Positions 36,636 through 44,626 of a DNA stretch of 64,000 bases are shown in pieces. Where the stretch lies: positions 62,001-126,000 of the forward strand of contig NZ_JADLQX010000001.1 of the NCBI RefSeq assembly GCF_015477605.1, in the 5' to 3' direction. Made by a program: the position numbers and the translations under genes. The DNA is from Nocardia amamiensis (GTDB taxonomy: Bacteria > Actinomycetota > Actinomycetes > Mycobacteriales > Mycobacteriaceae). The notes under the pieces were generated by a model, which saw only the letters and a list, made by a program, of their open reading frames with translations, did not search any database and was not told the DNA's origin. The number at the start of each line of letters is the position of its first letter. Within the stretch, counting starts at the first letter, position 1.

Positions 36636-37139
36636 TCAGCTCGTGGCCTGCCGCGCCGCCGCCGACGCCTGCCAGATCCGGCTGCGCAGATCCCGGCCGC
36701 GGATCACTTGGATCCGCCACGGATCCAATCGCAGAATCCGCAGCTGGGGATCCTGCGGCGACCGCCAGAACTGGCCGAGGTCGTAGCCGGCGCCACGCGG
36801 ACTGGTCCGGCGGTACAGCCGCCACACCCGCTGCCGGATATCGGTGGTGTCGACCCCTTCGGCGGTGGCGTCGACGGCGACGGAGTTGTTGCTGCCCTGT
36901 GCCCAGTAAGAGAAGCTCACGTGTGGATTGTTCGCGATGTGAGCCTCCTTGACCGGCGTGCGGTAGGTCGCCAGCCACCCGAGTGGGCGCCCGTCTACGG
37001 TTTCCCAGATCGGGATCAGGATCCTCGTGCGCGGCCGGTTCCGCTTGTCCACCGTCACCATCGTCGCGTACACGATTCGCCCGACGTAATCGTCGAATTC
37101 GTCCTCGATCTCGGCGAACGACGCCACCTTCTGTGTCAT
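36636..37139 (-). CDS. Pyridoxamine 5'-phosphate oxidase-fold protein
   Basis: 167 residues with the split beta-barrel FMN or F420-binding fold: IVYATMVTVDKRNRPRTRIL, WETVDGRPLGWLAT, HIANNPHVSFSYW and a C-terminal RLDPWRIQVIRGRDL. It lacks the substrate residues of true PdxH, so it is more likely an FMN- or F420-dependent reductase or oxidase. The ATG at 37139 overlaps the truncated SDR stop (ATGA), so the two are transcribed together and share the GGTTAC operator upstream. Confidence 0.8.
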   Translation of the reverse strand: MTQKVASFAEIEDEFDDYVGRIVYATMVTVDKRNRPRTRILIPIWETVDGRPLGWLATYRTPVKEAHIANNPHVSFSYWAQGSNNSVAVDATAEGVDTTDIRQRVWRLYRRTSPRGAGYDLGQFWRSPQDPQLRILRLDPWRIQVIRGRDLRSRIWQASAAARQATS

Positions 37140-37366
37140 GCCGCCGCCTCCTCCGCAGGCGCAGCGGCGCCGAGGCCCTCCCCCCAACCACCGTCGACCG
37201 GAAACTCGACCGGCCGCCCGGCCAGGCGGGCCCGCGCCTGCGCGAGGTTGTCCTCGTTGCGGCCGGTCAGCACCACCTCGACGCCCTCGACGAGCAGAGC
37301 CTCGACGATGGCCGGCCCCATGCCGTGCGTCCCACCTGTTACCACGGCCTTCTTTCCTGCGTTCAC
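37136..37366 (-). pseudogene. Truncated short-chain dehydrogenase
   Basis: 76 residues from a GTG at 37366 (an ATG at 37417 could add 17). Only the first Rossmann unit of an SDR survives: KKAVVTGGTHGMG (cofactor motif), IVEALLVEGVEVVLTGRN, AQARARL. The sequence then drifts into an Ala/Glu-rich end, and the Ser-Tyr-Lys catalytic region is absent, where complete SDRs have about 250 residues. Its stop overlaps the start of the flavin-reductase-like gene, so the deletion seems to have fused it to that gene's leader. Upstream lies a perfect 6-5-6 palindrome. Confidence 0.7.
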
Positions 37367-37392
37367 GATCAGGGTCCTTCGCTGTGTCCAAT

Positions 37393-37409
37393 GGTTACTT
37401 TTTGTAACC
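37393..37409. promoter_or_regulatory. Operator palindrome GGTTAC-N5-GTAACC
   Basis: A perfect 17-bp inverted repeat GGTTACTTTTTGTAACC, 27 bases upstream of the truncated SDR start. GTTAC/GTAAC palindromes are typical of HxlR-type and related dimeric repressor sites that control such reductases. No HxlR gene is present in this window. Confidence 0.6.
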
Positions 37410-37619
37410 GACAGCATCTTGCGTCACTGGGATCGACCTGGGAAGACGGCACTTCGAAGTCACTCGGTTACCGCACGGGTACCGACTGCGTGTGAGTTCT
37501 GGAGGAAGTCTGGGCAGAGCCGGTGGCGATCCGCTGGCAACCTCGGCGGTGCGTGGGCGAATTCCGTGGACGAGCCTGTATCACTGAGGTATCGCACCGT
37601 CCTCGAAGGAGCCGGACCT

Positions 37620-38324
37620 GTGCCGAAAACGGACGTTAGCCGCCATCAAGCACTGTTCAACGCCGAAGCCAGACTGTCCTGGGTGCTCGCCGCGCTCGCC
37701 GGCCTGATCGGTGCGGCGGCGTTCATGCACACGGCTGGCTATTTCGTCACGTTCATGACCTGCAACACCGAACGCGCGGTCCTCGGGTATTTTCACGACG
37801 AGCCCGACATGGCGGTGGCGGCCGCCGGTCTGCTCATGTCGTTCCTGTCCGGTGTCGTGGTCGCCTCTTGGTGCCGCAGGCGTTACTGGTCCGGGCACCC
37901 CCACGGCCCCACCCTACTCACCACGGTCTGCCTGGCGGTGGCTTCCGTTGTCGACATCCTGGAATACCAGACGATCGCCGAGCGGATCGGCTTGCTGCCG
38001 ATCATGTTCGTCGCGTTCGGAGTCGGCGCGCTCAATACCTCGTTCGTGCAGAACGAGGAGGTATCCGTGCCGCTGAGTTACGTCACCGGCACGCTGGTCA
38101 AACTGGGCCAAGGTATCGAACGCCACCTCAGCGGTGGCGACTACGCCGATTGGCTCGGATACTTCCTGCTCTACGCGAGTTTCGCGCTCGGCGCCCTGAT
38201 CGGTGGACTGCTGAGCCTGGTCGTCGCGGGCTGGGCCATGCTGATCACAGCGACCGTCGTATGCCTGATCGTCACCGGCTACACCTACCTGCACCTCGAC
38301 CGGCACGGTCCCCTCACGCGGTAA
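37620..38324 (+). CDS. DUF1275 (YoaK-like) membrane protein
   Basis: 234 residues with about six membrane helices. Family signatures are FVTFMTCNTERAVLGYF near residue 40 and ALNTSFVQNEEVSVPLSYVTGTLVKLGQG near 140-168, the second being the best-conserved DUF1275 segment (G-x-x-x-T-x-x-x-x-G). The GTG at 37620 has GAAGGAG 9 bases upstream. The function of DUF1275 proteins is unknown. Confidence 0.85.
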   Translation: MPKTDVSRHQALFNAEARLSWVLAALAGLIGAAAFMHTAGYFVTFMTCNTERAVLGYFHDEPDMAVAAAGLLMSFLSGVVVASWCRRRYWSGHPHGPTLLTTVCLAVASVVDILEYQTIAERIGLLPIMFVAFGVGALNTSFVQNEEVSVPLSYVTGTLVKLGQGIERHLSGGDYADWLGYFLLYASFALGALIGGLLSLVVAGWAMLITATVVCLIVTGYTYLHLDRHGPLTR

Positions 38325-38368
38325 GCATCCGCGATGCGTCTGTCGGTGTTCGCGGCTACGGTGGCCGC

Positions 38369-39558
38369 GTGCAGAATTTCGACGACGAAGCCGACGCGTT
38401 CGCCGTGCTCGTCATGCGACATCTGTCCGCGCGTGGCGAGACCGACATCGAGTACGAACAGGATGAGTTCGCGATACGCACCGGCGATCTGATTCTCAAC
38501 CTGCACAATATCTTTCGGGAGACGCGCGAGCTCGATGACGCGGAGCGCGACGCCCGCGTCGCCCGGCACTTCGAAGCACTGCGCGATCTCCAGGATCCGC
38601 AGCAGGATTGGCCATCGGTGCGTTCGGCACTACGGCCGCTGTTGCGGCCAACAGCTTCGGCGTAGATGTCCCCGAATTCGAGCTGCGGCCGATCGCGCGG
38701 CCCGCGTTCCCGTTCGTGGACGAGCTGGTCGCCATCGACATGCCCCATGCTCGATCGATCGTCACCTACGCGTCGGTACGCGAATGGGGCGTCACGGTCG
38801 ACGATGTCTTCGCCGCCGCTCGCGAAAACCTCGGCGCCATAGTGGGTTCCACCGGCATCAAGGAACCCGGCATCCTGCGTTTCGTCGACGACGGCGACGG
38901 CTACTGCGCATCCTGGCCGCTGATTCCCGGTTGGCTCGCCGGCTCCGGCGCCGGAGCCGAGCCGCCGGTCGCGTTCATGCCCGACATCGACACCCTGATC
39001 ATCGCCCCCGGCGGGGACGAGCTCGAGCACGTCTTCGAGGCGATCGAGGAGCAGTATCGCGACGCGGTCCGCCCGATCTCGCCGCAGGGATACACCGTGG
39101 ACCACACCGGCGCGGTGATTCCGCTCGATCGCTCACCCGCATACCGCCATCTGCCCGCGGTGCAGCGCGCCCGATGCGGTCTGGCCGTGACCGAGTACGA
39201 CGCTCAAGCCCAGATTCTCAACGAGATCGTCGAGCGAGATCTCGAGTTCACTCCCTATGACATCGAGCCCGCCTACGTCGGCTCGGTCATGTACGGCCAT
39301 GGCGACAACGGTCCCTATACCATCACCGTCTGGGGCGAGGGCGTCGAATACCTTCTGCCGGAAGCCGACTACGTCGCGTTCTGCCGAGACGACGAGAACG
39401 GCGATCTGGAGCGTCTTTTCGAGGTCCCATTCGATACCGTCGCGGCCCTTACCGGTCTCACGCCGGTCCCGGACCTGTCACCCCGCCGCTACGAGATCCG
39501 CGAGTGGCCCGATGCCGAAACCCTGGCCGAACTGAAGGACGCCGCGGTCTCGCTCTGA
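38369..39558 (+). pseudogene. DUF1444-like gene split by a frameshift
   Basis: A GTG at 38369 opens a frame (QNFDDEADAFAVLVMRHL, later ILNLHNIFRETREL) that reaches LRPLLRPTASA and stops at 38665. The continuation LRPIARPAFPFVDELVAIDMP, then DDVFAAARENL and YRHLPAV lies in the next frame (open from a TTG at 38608 to 39558). Read through a shift near 38650 they give one protein of about 395 residues like DUF1444. The downstream part keeps good codon use, so the lesion is recent, a sequencing error or translational frameshifting. Function unknown. Confidence 0.65.
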
Positions 39559-39631
39559 CTTGCGAAGGGAATCTGAACGTACTTGCCCGGTCGGCTCCGC
39601 GCGGTAGGCGAGGGATATACACGGGCGGAGG

Positions 39632-40507
39632 TCAGAATCGGCGGGCACCCGCCACTGGCATAGAGGAGAGGGGCGAGGTGGTCACCCCGATGCCGTATGT
39701 CGACGCGTGGATGACCTTGCCTTCGCCCGCATAGAGAGCGGAGTGGCTTCCGCCGTAGAACGACACCATATCGCCTGGTTGCAGCTCGTCCAGTGGTACC
39801 GGTGTTCCGGTGGCGAGTTGCGCCTCGCTGGTGCGGGGAAGGTCGACGCCGGCTTGCTCGTAAGACCACTGCACCAGCCCTGAACAGTCGAAAGAGTCGG
39901 GGCCGACCGCGCCGTAGTTGTAGTCCGCGCCGAGTTTGGTCCGCGCGGCCTCGACCGCGATCTCACCGGTGGTTTTCCGCGGCGCCGCCGCGGCGGGCGG
40001 GGTCGGCGCCCGCGGCATGATTTCCGGCGTTCCAGCACGGAAAGGCAGCTCGATCGAGGGCAGAACATTGAGCAGCGGAATCTCGATCGGCGGGACAACC
40101 GCGAGCACCGGCACCTCGACCGCGGGAACGGATAACGATATCGGAAGCTCGATTATCGGAGCCGGAGTAAAAGGCGCGATCTCGATTTGCGGAACCGCAA
40201 TGGAAGTTGGGAACTCCATTTCGGAGATGTCGGCCAAGATCGGGCTTTCTTCCGTTACCTCGGCCATTATCGGGGCTTCTGTGACCGGAAGAATGGCGTG
40301 GTTCCGGAGCGGTACCTCGAGTGCGCCGGGAAACGAAATCTCGTCTGAGACTTCGAATGCCCCCACACCGGGAACAGTGACCGGCTGGGCCGCTGCGGGT
40401 CCGGCTTCGATCACCATGCCCATGAGTGCGGCAGCACCTGCGGCGAGTGCCCAAAAAACGGCACGTCGCAGGTAGGGGGTATATCGGACGTCGGTCGATG
40501 ATGCCAT
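39632..40507 (-). CDS. Secreted NlpC/P60 peptidoglycan peptidase
   Basis: 291 residues. An N-terminal signal/anchor (about 12-40: AVFWALAAGAAALMGMV ending AAAQ) precedes a long Pro/Ile/Val-rich spacer (40-180) and a C-terminal NlpC/P60 domain (about 185-291) with the catalytic Cys in DSFDCSGLVQW and His in GSHSALY, and a further His in VIHAS. Such enzymes cleave D-Glu-mDAP bonds in peptidoglycan, as RipA-type hydrolases do. GGAGGA precedes the ATG at 40507 on its strand. The spacer has repeated IEIP/IELP motifs of unknown purpose. Confidence 0.88.
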   Translation of the reverse strand: MASSTDVRYTPYLRRAVFWALAAGAAALMGMVIEAGPAAAQPVTVPGVGAFEVSDEISFPGALEVPLRNHAILPVTEAPIMAEVTEESPILADISEMEFPTSIAVPQIEIAPFTPAPIIELPISLSVPAVEVPVLAVVPPIEIPLLNVLPSIELPFRAGTPEIMPRAPTPPAAAAPRKTTGEIAVEAARTKLGADYNYGAVGPDSFDCSGLVQWSYEQAGVDLPRTSEAQLATGTPVPLDELQPGDMVSFYGGSHSALYAGEGKVIHASTYGIGVTTSPLSSMPVAGARRF

Positions 40508-40807
40508 GATGCGGTCCTCCGATGCTCATATCGTCGGCCGGTGGCGGGCCGTACGACGCCGCAGCTCGTGGCGCGTGGGACCCAACCAAAGACCTCGAAT
40601 TGATTCGAAAACCATCACGGTGCTTCGTCAGTCCAGCGGATCCGATCCGAGAATTCACTTTTCGCCATAGCGCACACAACGCAAAGTCCAACACGCCCGA
40701 ATTCGATAACAAAGCAATAACTCCCGCAAGCGGCATTCGCGGCCTGCGACGCAGAAGTGCCCCGCAGGGAATGCATCCGGCTGCGGGGCACTGGCGGCGA
40801 TCGGACC
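40508..40807. other. Spacer of 300 bp between NlpC/P60 and parB-like genes
   Basis: No gene seen. It contains the upstream region of the NlpC/P60 gene near its left end and is lower in GC at 40600-40720. The sequence just past the parB-like stop contains a short GC-rich inverted repeat (GCCCCGCAG/CTGCGGGGC, about 40759-40790) that may be its terminator. Confidence 0.4.
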
Positions 40808-41641
40808 TCAGGCGGTGATCTGTTCCTCGATCTGTTCGGCGATCGTGCGGAGTTTCGCCGCGAATTCGCGCGCCGCGGCCGGATCATGGCTCGATCCTTT
40901 GACGACTCGCCGGGTCAGTGCGGCGAGCCGAGATTCCATCGCGCTGAACACGCTTGCCGCCCGGTCGTTCGAGTCGCCGCGCAGTTCACCGCGCAACCAC
41001 GCCTGCAGCCGCTCGACCACCACGTGCTCGTCATAGCGCTCGGGCAGCAGCGCCACGGCTTGGCGGAGTTTTCCCGCGGTGACCTTCACATCCGCGTCAG
41101 CGGCCACGGTGGCGTACACGGTGACCGCCGCGTCTTCACCGTGTTCGGCGACTACCGGCAGCAGTTCACGGACCTGGCCCTCGTTGATGGCAGGTGCGAT
41201 CGGATGCAGCCTGGCGGCTAGGGGCCACGCGCGAATTAGCTTGTGCGCGTAAGAACGCTGCATGTCCCACCGCTGTTCGACATACTCGTCGAAAGTCTCG
41301 TGACTGTCGCGGTACAGCCGTCCGTCACGCACGATCTGCAGAGCTCGTCCAGCGGCCCAGAAGGCCATGCGAAGCGTATCGATCGACGACTCGCACGCCG
41401 TCAACTGCGCCCGCTCCCGATCACTGAGCGGCCCGTCGCCCGCGGCGGGCACCGGCATGGTCAGGACATTAGAAGCCGCGCCATGCGTCGAGGATGGCGC
41501 CGAAACCTCCGCACCCGCACCGGCGGCATCCGGTCGATGCCATTCCGCATCGCGCAGCGGCGAGACCGGAGGGGTGTGCTCGGCAGCGTCGGCCAGTGGA
41601 TTGCCGCCGCCGATCGATCCCTTTCTCCGCTGGGGAGGCAT
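40808..41641 (-). CDS. Plasmid-type ParB-like partner protein
   Basis: 277 residues. A disordered Pro/Ala N-terminus (1-75) is followed by a helical core (YRDSHETFDEYVEQRWDMQRSYAHKLIRAW, INEGQVRELLPVV) that resembles proteins encoded after plasmid ParA genes in Streptomyces and Nocardia and is likely DNA-binding, then a coiled-coil-like tail. I see no canonical ParB CTPase motif, so this is ParB-like by position and helical DNA-binding character only. Its ATG overlaps the ParA stop (ATGA). Confidence 0.6.
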   Translation of the reverse strand: MPPQRRKGSIGGGNPLADAAEHTPPVSPLRDAEWHRPDAAGAGAEVSAPSSTHGAASNVLTMPVPAAGDGPLSDRERAQLTACESSIDTLRMAFWAAGRALQIVRDGRLYRDSHETFDEYVEQRWDMQRSYAHKLIRAWPLAARLHPIAPAINEGQVRELLPVVAEHGEDAAVTVYATVAADADVKVTAGKLRQAVALLPERYDEHVVVERLQAWLRGELRGDSNDRAASVFSAMESRLAALTRRVVKGSSHDPAAAREFAAKLRTIAEQIEEQITA

Positions 41642-42366
41642 CAGGCAGGCACCTCCATCATCAGCCGGTAGGAGTTCACCAGCTCGTCACCGACCTGCCG
41701 ATATTCGCCCAAGTCTTCGATCGGGTTCTCGGCGCCCTCGCCGACCTCGCCATCGGCCGCCTCCCGATACCATTTCCAGGCACTCAAATAGGATTCGAAT
41801 ACGTCGTAGCCGGCGTTCTCCAGATTCCGCCGCTGGGCTCGGTATTCGGTCGAGACGTTCACGCCGTTTTTCATGATCACCGGTACTTTGGTCATCAGGA
41901 TCCGCACTCGGATTTCCCGGCTGCTCCCGGCGGCTGCCTCCTCGGCCGCCTTGAATGTACTCGGCACTCGTTTGACTTCGGACGGGCTCACACTTGTCAC
42001 CAGCAAGAGCTCGTCGCTCCGCGGGATGGCGGCCTTGAAGATATCGGCCGACTCACCGCCGGCATCCACGATGATTACGTCGAAATCGGCGGCCTTGTCG
42101 CTGATGCAATCGTCGACGTGCCGGGAGGGGAACGCAACCAGTTCGAACGGCACCTCGATTCCCCCTTTGACCAGCCGCCGGTGCCAGGAGTACCCGGTCT
42201 GACTGAGCGGGTCGGCGTCGATGACCAGCACCCGCGATCGGTGCACCGAAGCGAAGTAACTCGCCAAGAAGAACGCCGAGGTCGTCTTGCCGACGCCGCC
42301 CTTGAGATTCCCCAGCGTGATGACCAGAGGTTCGGGCAATTCGAGTGGCGCAACAGAATTCGTCAT
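41641..42366 (-). CDS. ParA-family partition ATPase, plasmid type
   Basis: 241 residues. The deviant Walker A is NLKGGVGKTT (about 19-28), Walker A' VIDADPLSQTGYSW, Walker B IIVDAGG. The protein is short, lacking the N-terminal HTH of large plasmid ParAs, which marks the small type Ib-like class. It is the first gene of a two-gene operon with the ParB-like gene. It is distinct from the chromosomal ParA/Soj and indicates integrated plasmid or mobile-element DNA. GGAGGACC precedes its ATG on the minus strand. Confidence 0.85.
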   Translation of the reverse strand: MTNSVAPLELPEPLVITLGNLKGGVGKTTSAFFLASYFASVHRSRVLVIDADPLSQTGYSWHRRLVKGGIEVPFELVAFPSRHVDDCISDKAADFDVIIVDAGGESADIFKAAIPRSDELLLVTSVSPSEVKRVPSTFKAAEEAAAGSSREIRVRILMTKVPVIMKNGVNVSTEYRAQRRNLENAGYDVFESYLSAWKWYREAADGEVGEGAENPIEDLGEYRQVGDELVNSYRLMMEVPA

Positions 42367-42481
42367 GGACGGTCCTCCGAGGGTGAGGAGTGCATTACTG
42401 TGCGGGGCAAGTCTGGCACAGCGCCACTGAATTTCGGCTGATTGCGGCGGCCTGTTGTCGCCGCCGTCTCGGCACCGCTGT

Positions 42482-42499
42482 TGTGTCCAATTGGACACA
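42482..42499. promoter_or_regulatory. Perfect 18-bp palindrome
   Basis: TGTGTCCAATTGGACACA is fully palindromic, 116 bases upstream of parA. Its position suggests the operator or centromere (parS-like) of this partition pair. It differs in sequence from the chromosomal parS. Confidence 0.6.
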
Positions 42500-42719
42500 G
42501 AGCGCCTGGTGGCCGCTATCCCTGCGGCGCGTGTTAGCGGGATTACCCACCACAGAGCGGAGGGTCGGCCACAGACAACCAGCGGCCCCTCGTTCACCGC
42601 ACGGCGAATTCCCATTGCTGGGGATACCTTCGGCGTGCGCGGACGAACCCGGACCGATGATTACCGCCGAGGCTTTCGCGGTTCAGGATGAGGGACCTGT
42701 CGAGAAGGGCAGTTGTGTG

Positions 42720-43247
42720 ATGGAGCCGCTACCGGTGACTCTCCGGCGAGATGACTGGGTCGTATTACTCGGTACCGAATGGGAGTCGGCCACACCCCGG
42801 TCGGAGCCGCCATTGGACATTATCGTCGGTGGCTGGATGGTGGACGAGGAGGGCAAAGCAGGTCCATTCCAGCCGAATCCGAGCTATATACCCGCTGACG
42901 AGGCGACACCGACCGATCCTGTCGATACGCTGCTGCGCCGGATCGCAGCGGGCGAGCCCGTCGGCAACCAACTCGTCGCACTTATCCGCAACTCGGTGGT
43001 CGAGATCGGGTGCGATGAACAGGACCAGCCCGTGGTGGACACCGCACCGGACGGTGTGCCCTGCGTTCTCGTCGCCACGGCCGAAGTTCAGAAGCTGGAC
43101 GTGATAGCCGACCGCTGGTGGCCGGTGCTCGGCAGCGACCTTCCCGCGGTCGTCCCACCCGGTATCGACATCCTTCTCAACGCCAACGGTGCAGCCCCGT
43201 TCCGCCTCGCGGCGGACATATTGCGGAACGAGTACCGAGATCTCTGA
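42720..43247 (+). CDS. Type VII secretion-associated protein
   Basis: 175 residues from the ATG at 42720; an ATG at 42657 would add 21. The sequence matches the pattern of SseB-like T7SS-associated proteins of Nocardia and Streptomyces: DDWVVLLGTEW near the N-terminus, IIVGGWMVDEEGKAGPFQPNPSY, PTDPVDTLLRRIAAG and VDTAPDGVPCVLVATA. These are encoded next to WXG100 toxins and are thought to assist secretion or immunity. The next gene, nine bases on, is toxin-like, so a functional pair is likely. Confidence 0.7.
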   Translation: MEPLPVTLRRDDWVVLLGTEWESATPRSEPPLDIIVGGWMVDEEGKAGPFQPNPSYIPADEATPTDPVDTLLRRIAAGEPVGNQLVALIRNSVVEIGCDEQDQPVVDTAPDGVPCVLVATAEVQKLDVIADRWWPVLGSDLPAVVPPGIDILLNANGAAPFRLAADILRNEYRDL

Positions 43248-43256
43248 GACATCACC

Positions 43257-44132
43257 GTGTTACGCGCAATCGCTCAAATGGTTGGGCGCCTGGACGCGGC
43301 CGTTGCAAACGCGGCACGAACGGTCGGAGGTCGCTTCACAGCCACCGGTAATCACCTCCGCGAAACAGCCATACGCCTCGAGCACGCCGATTCGGAAGGT
43401 GCGCTCCCGTTCGGGCGGCTGGACACACAACCTGCGGCGCGCAAGATGGTCGGGTCGGATCGGTCGGGCAGGTTTGTGCGATTTCAGGCCGACGATGTCG
43501 TGAGCGTTCCCCTGAGAGACGCGCAGGGGAACGTCATCGGGGTGTCATTCCCGTCGAGAAGGGGCGACATCGGAAGTAAGAAGCGATGGGCACGTGCGGC
43601 CTTCAGGTCGAGCGACCACGTGTACTACCCGTTCTGGAAGAATCCAGCGGCGAAGCAGCCCCAGTGGGTATTCGGCCGCCGCCGCGAGGCACCGTGGTCG
43701 TCTGAAGATCCGGTCTACGCGCACGCACACGCCGACAACCGCACGTTCCATATCAAGATCAAGACAGGGCGTTGGAGGTCGAAAGCCGTGCAGATCGACG
43801 GACCGACATATGCCGAATTGCTGGCCGGGAACAAGCATTTGGCCCAAGCGCTCGATGCCAAGCCAGGCCCGCTGGTTCTGCTCTCCTGCAGCCCGGCCCG
43901 GCCCGGCGGTTCCGCGGCCGCCTCCATGGCCGATCATCTCCATACCCGGACCGACATCGACCGGGACGTCTACGCCGCGAAGGGCGATGTGATGACACAG
44001 ACGTGGCAGTCTCGCGAGAACGTCTCCAGTGTTGGTGTCGAGGTTGATGCGGCAACCGGCGATGCAGCGGACTCACTATGGGAGGTCTACCGGGCCCCTC
44101 GGGGCACTCCGGCAGAACCGAACGACCACTAG
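43257..44132 (+). CDS. Polymorphic-toxin-like protein, possible T7SS effector
   Basis: 291 residues from a GTG. The first 50 residues form an amphipathic helix (QMVGRLDAAVANAARTVGGR) ending in LEHADSEGA, like the second half of a WXG100 secretion domain, so the N-terminus may be trimmed. The middle has no known fold. The C-terminal part has GPLVLLSCSPARPGGSAAAS, a Cys/Ser-containing motif seen in actinobacterial toxin modules with cysteine-protease-like ends, then VYAAKGDVMTQT. I infer an effector; no active site is proven. It follows the T7SS-associated gene and ends 190 bases from the tRNA-Ala. Confidence 0.55.
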   Translation: MLRAIAQMVGRLDAAVANAARTVGGRFTATGNHLRETAIRLEHADSEGALPFGRLDTQPAARKMVGSDRSGRFVRFQADDVVSVPLRDAQGNVIGVSFPSRRGDIGSKKRWARAAFRSSDHVYYPFWKNPAAKQPQWVFGRRREAPWSSEDPVYAHAHADNRTFHIKIKTGRWRSKAVQIDGPTYAELLAGNKHLAQALDAKPGPLVLLSCSPARPGGSAAASMADHLHTRTDIDRDVYAAKGDVMTQTWQSRENVSSVGVEVDAATGDAADSLWEVYRAPRGTPAEPNDH

Positions 44133-44217
44133 CTGTTGGCCTCCAGCCAGCCACCACAACTTGTGCGAGTACCACCGGATGGTTCCAGGAGACGCGGCAC
44201 CGGGACTGGCCCCGTAT

Positions 44218-44278
44218 GGGGTCCGGGAGCGAAGGTCTCCGGGCCGGGCGTGGGCGTTGCGCCCTCACAGAACACGCG
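44218..44278 (-). repeat. tRNA-associated double-hairpin repeat, copy B
   Basis: On the minus strand: CGCGTGTTCTGTGAGGGCG, CAACGCCCACGCCCGGCC, CGGAGACCTTCGCTCCCGG. Same two hairpins as copies A and C with several compensating changes in the stems. Confidence 0.7.
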
Positions 44279-44283
44279 GGACC

Positions 44284-44315
44284 AAAAAGGCGAGCCTCTC
44301 CGCGAGCACTCGCCT
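44284..44315 (-). terminator. tRNA-Ala (minus copy) terminator
   Basis: AGGCGAG and CTCGCCT (44288-44294, 44309-44315) pair, and on the minus strand the stem is followed by TTTTT. It lies eight bases past the tRNA. Confidence 0.8.
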
Positions 44316-44322
44316 CCATTGG

Positions 44323-44395
44323 TGGAGCCTAGGGGAATCGAACCCCTAACCCCTGCCTTGCAAAGGCAGTGCTCTGCCAATTGAGCTAAGGCCCC
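44323..44395 (-). tRNA. tRNA-Ala(TGC), minus copy
   Basis: 73 nt. Acceptor GGGGCCT / AGGCTCC (one G-T pair), D-arm TTAGCTCAATTGGCAGAGC, anticodon loop TTTGCAA (anticodon TGC), T-arm GGGGTTCGATTCCCC, discriminator A. Identical over its full length to the plus-strand copy at 53849-53921. Its orientation matches tRNA-Ile and gyrBA, so it is probably the ancestral copy. Confidence 0.95.
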
Positions 44396-44398
44396 GAA

Positions 44399-44506
44399 TC
44401 AGCGGGTGGTGACCTCGTGCCACGTGTCCGCGTCGCCGCGCTGGCGCAGCTTGGAGATGCCGAAAAGGATCAGAATCACGGCACCGGCGGTGAGAAGGAT
44501 TTTCAT
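44399..44506 (-). CDS. DLW-39-like micro-protein
   Basis: 35 residues from the ATG at 44506: one hydrophobic helix (ILLTAGAVILILFGI), a basic turn SKLRQRG, and the end DADTWHEVTTR. This is the pattern of the actinobacterial DLW-39 family, small single-pass proteins found beside the gyrA/tRNA-Ile/tRNA-Ala locus with a C-terminal D-L-W-T-E-A-T-like motif. It lies four bases upstream of the tRNA-Ala 5' end. The function of the family is unknown. Very short, but conserved context and ending make it credible. Confidence 0.7.
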   Translation of the reverse strand: MKILLTAGAVILILFGISKLRQRGDADTWHEVTTR

Positions 44507-44626
44507 GGCCCCAGCCTACTGTGCTGGCCAGAAGTCAGCCTAGAAGAGATCGGGCTCCTTGACCACGCTGGTCAGCACCTACACCCCCGCCCGGGCCGAG
44601 ACTCTCAATAGTGATTGTTTCATCAG

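Noticed and set aside
42482..42499. Treating the 18-bp palindrome as a second chromosomal parS
   Set aside because: It shares no core with TTTCACGTGAA; more likely specific to the plasmid-type partition pair.
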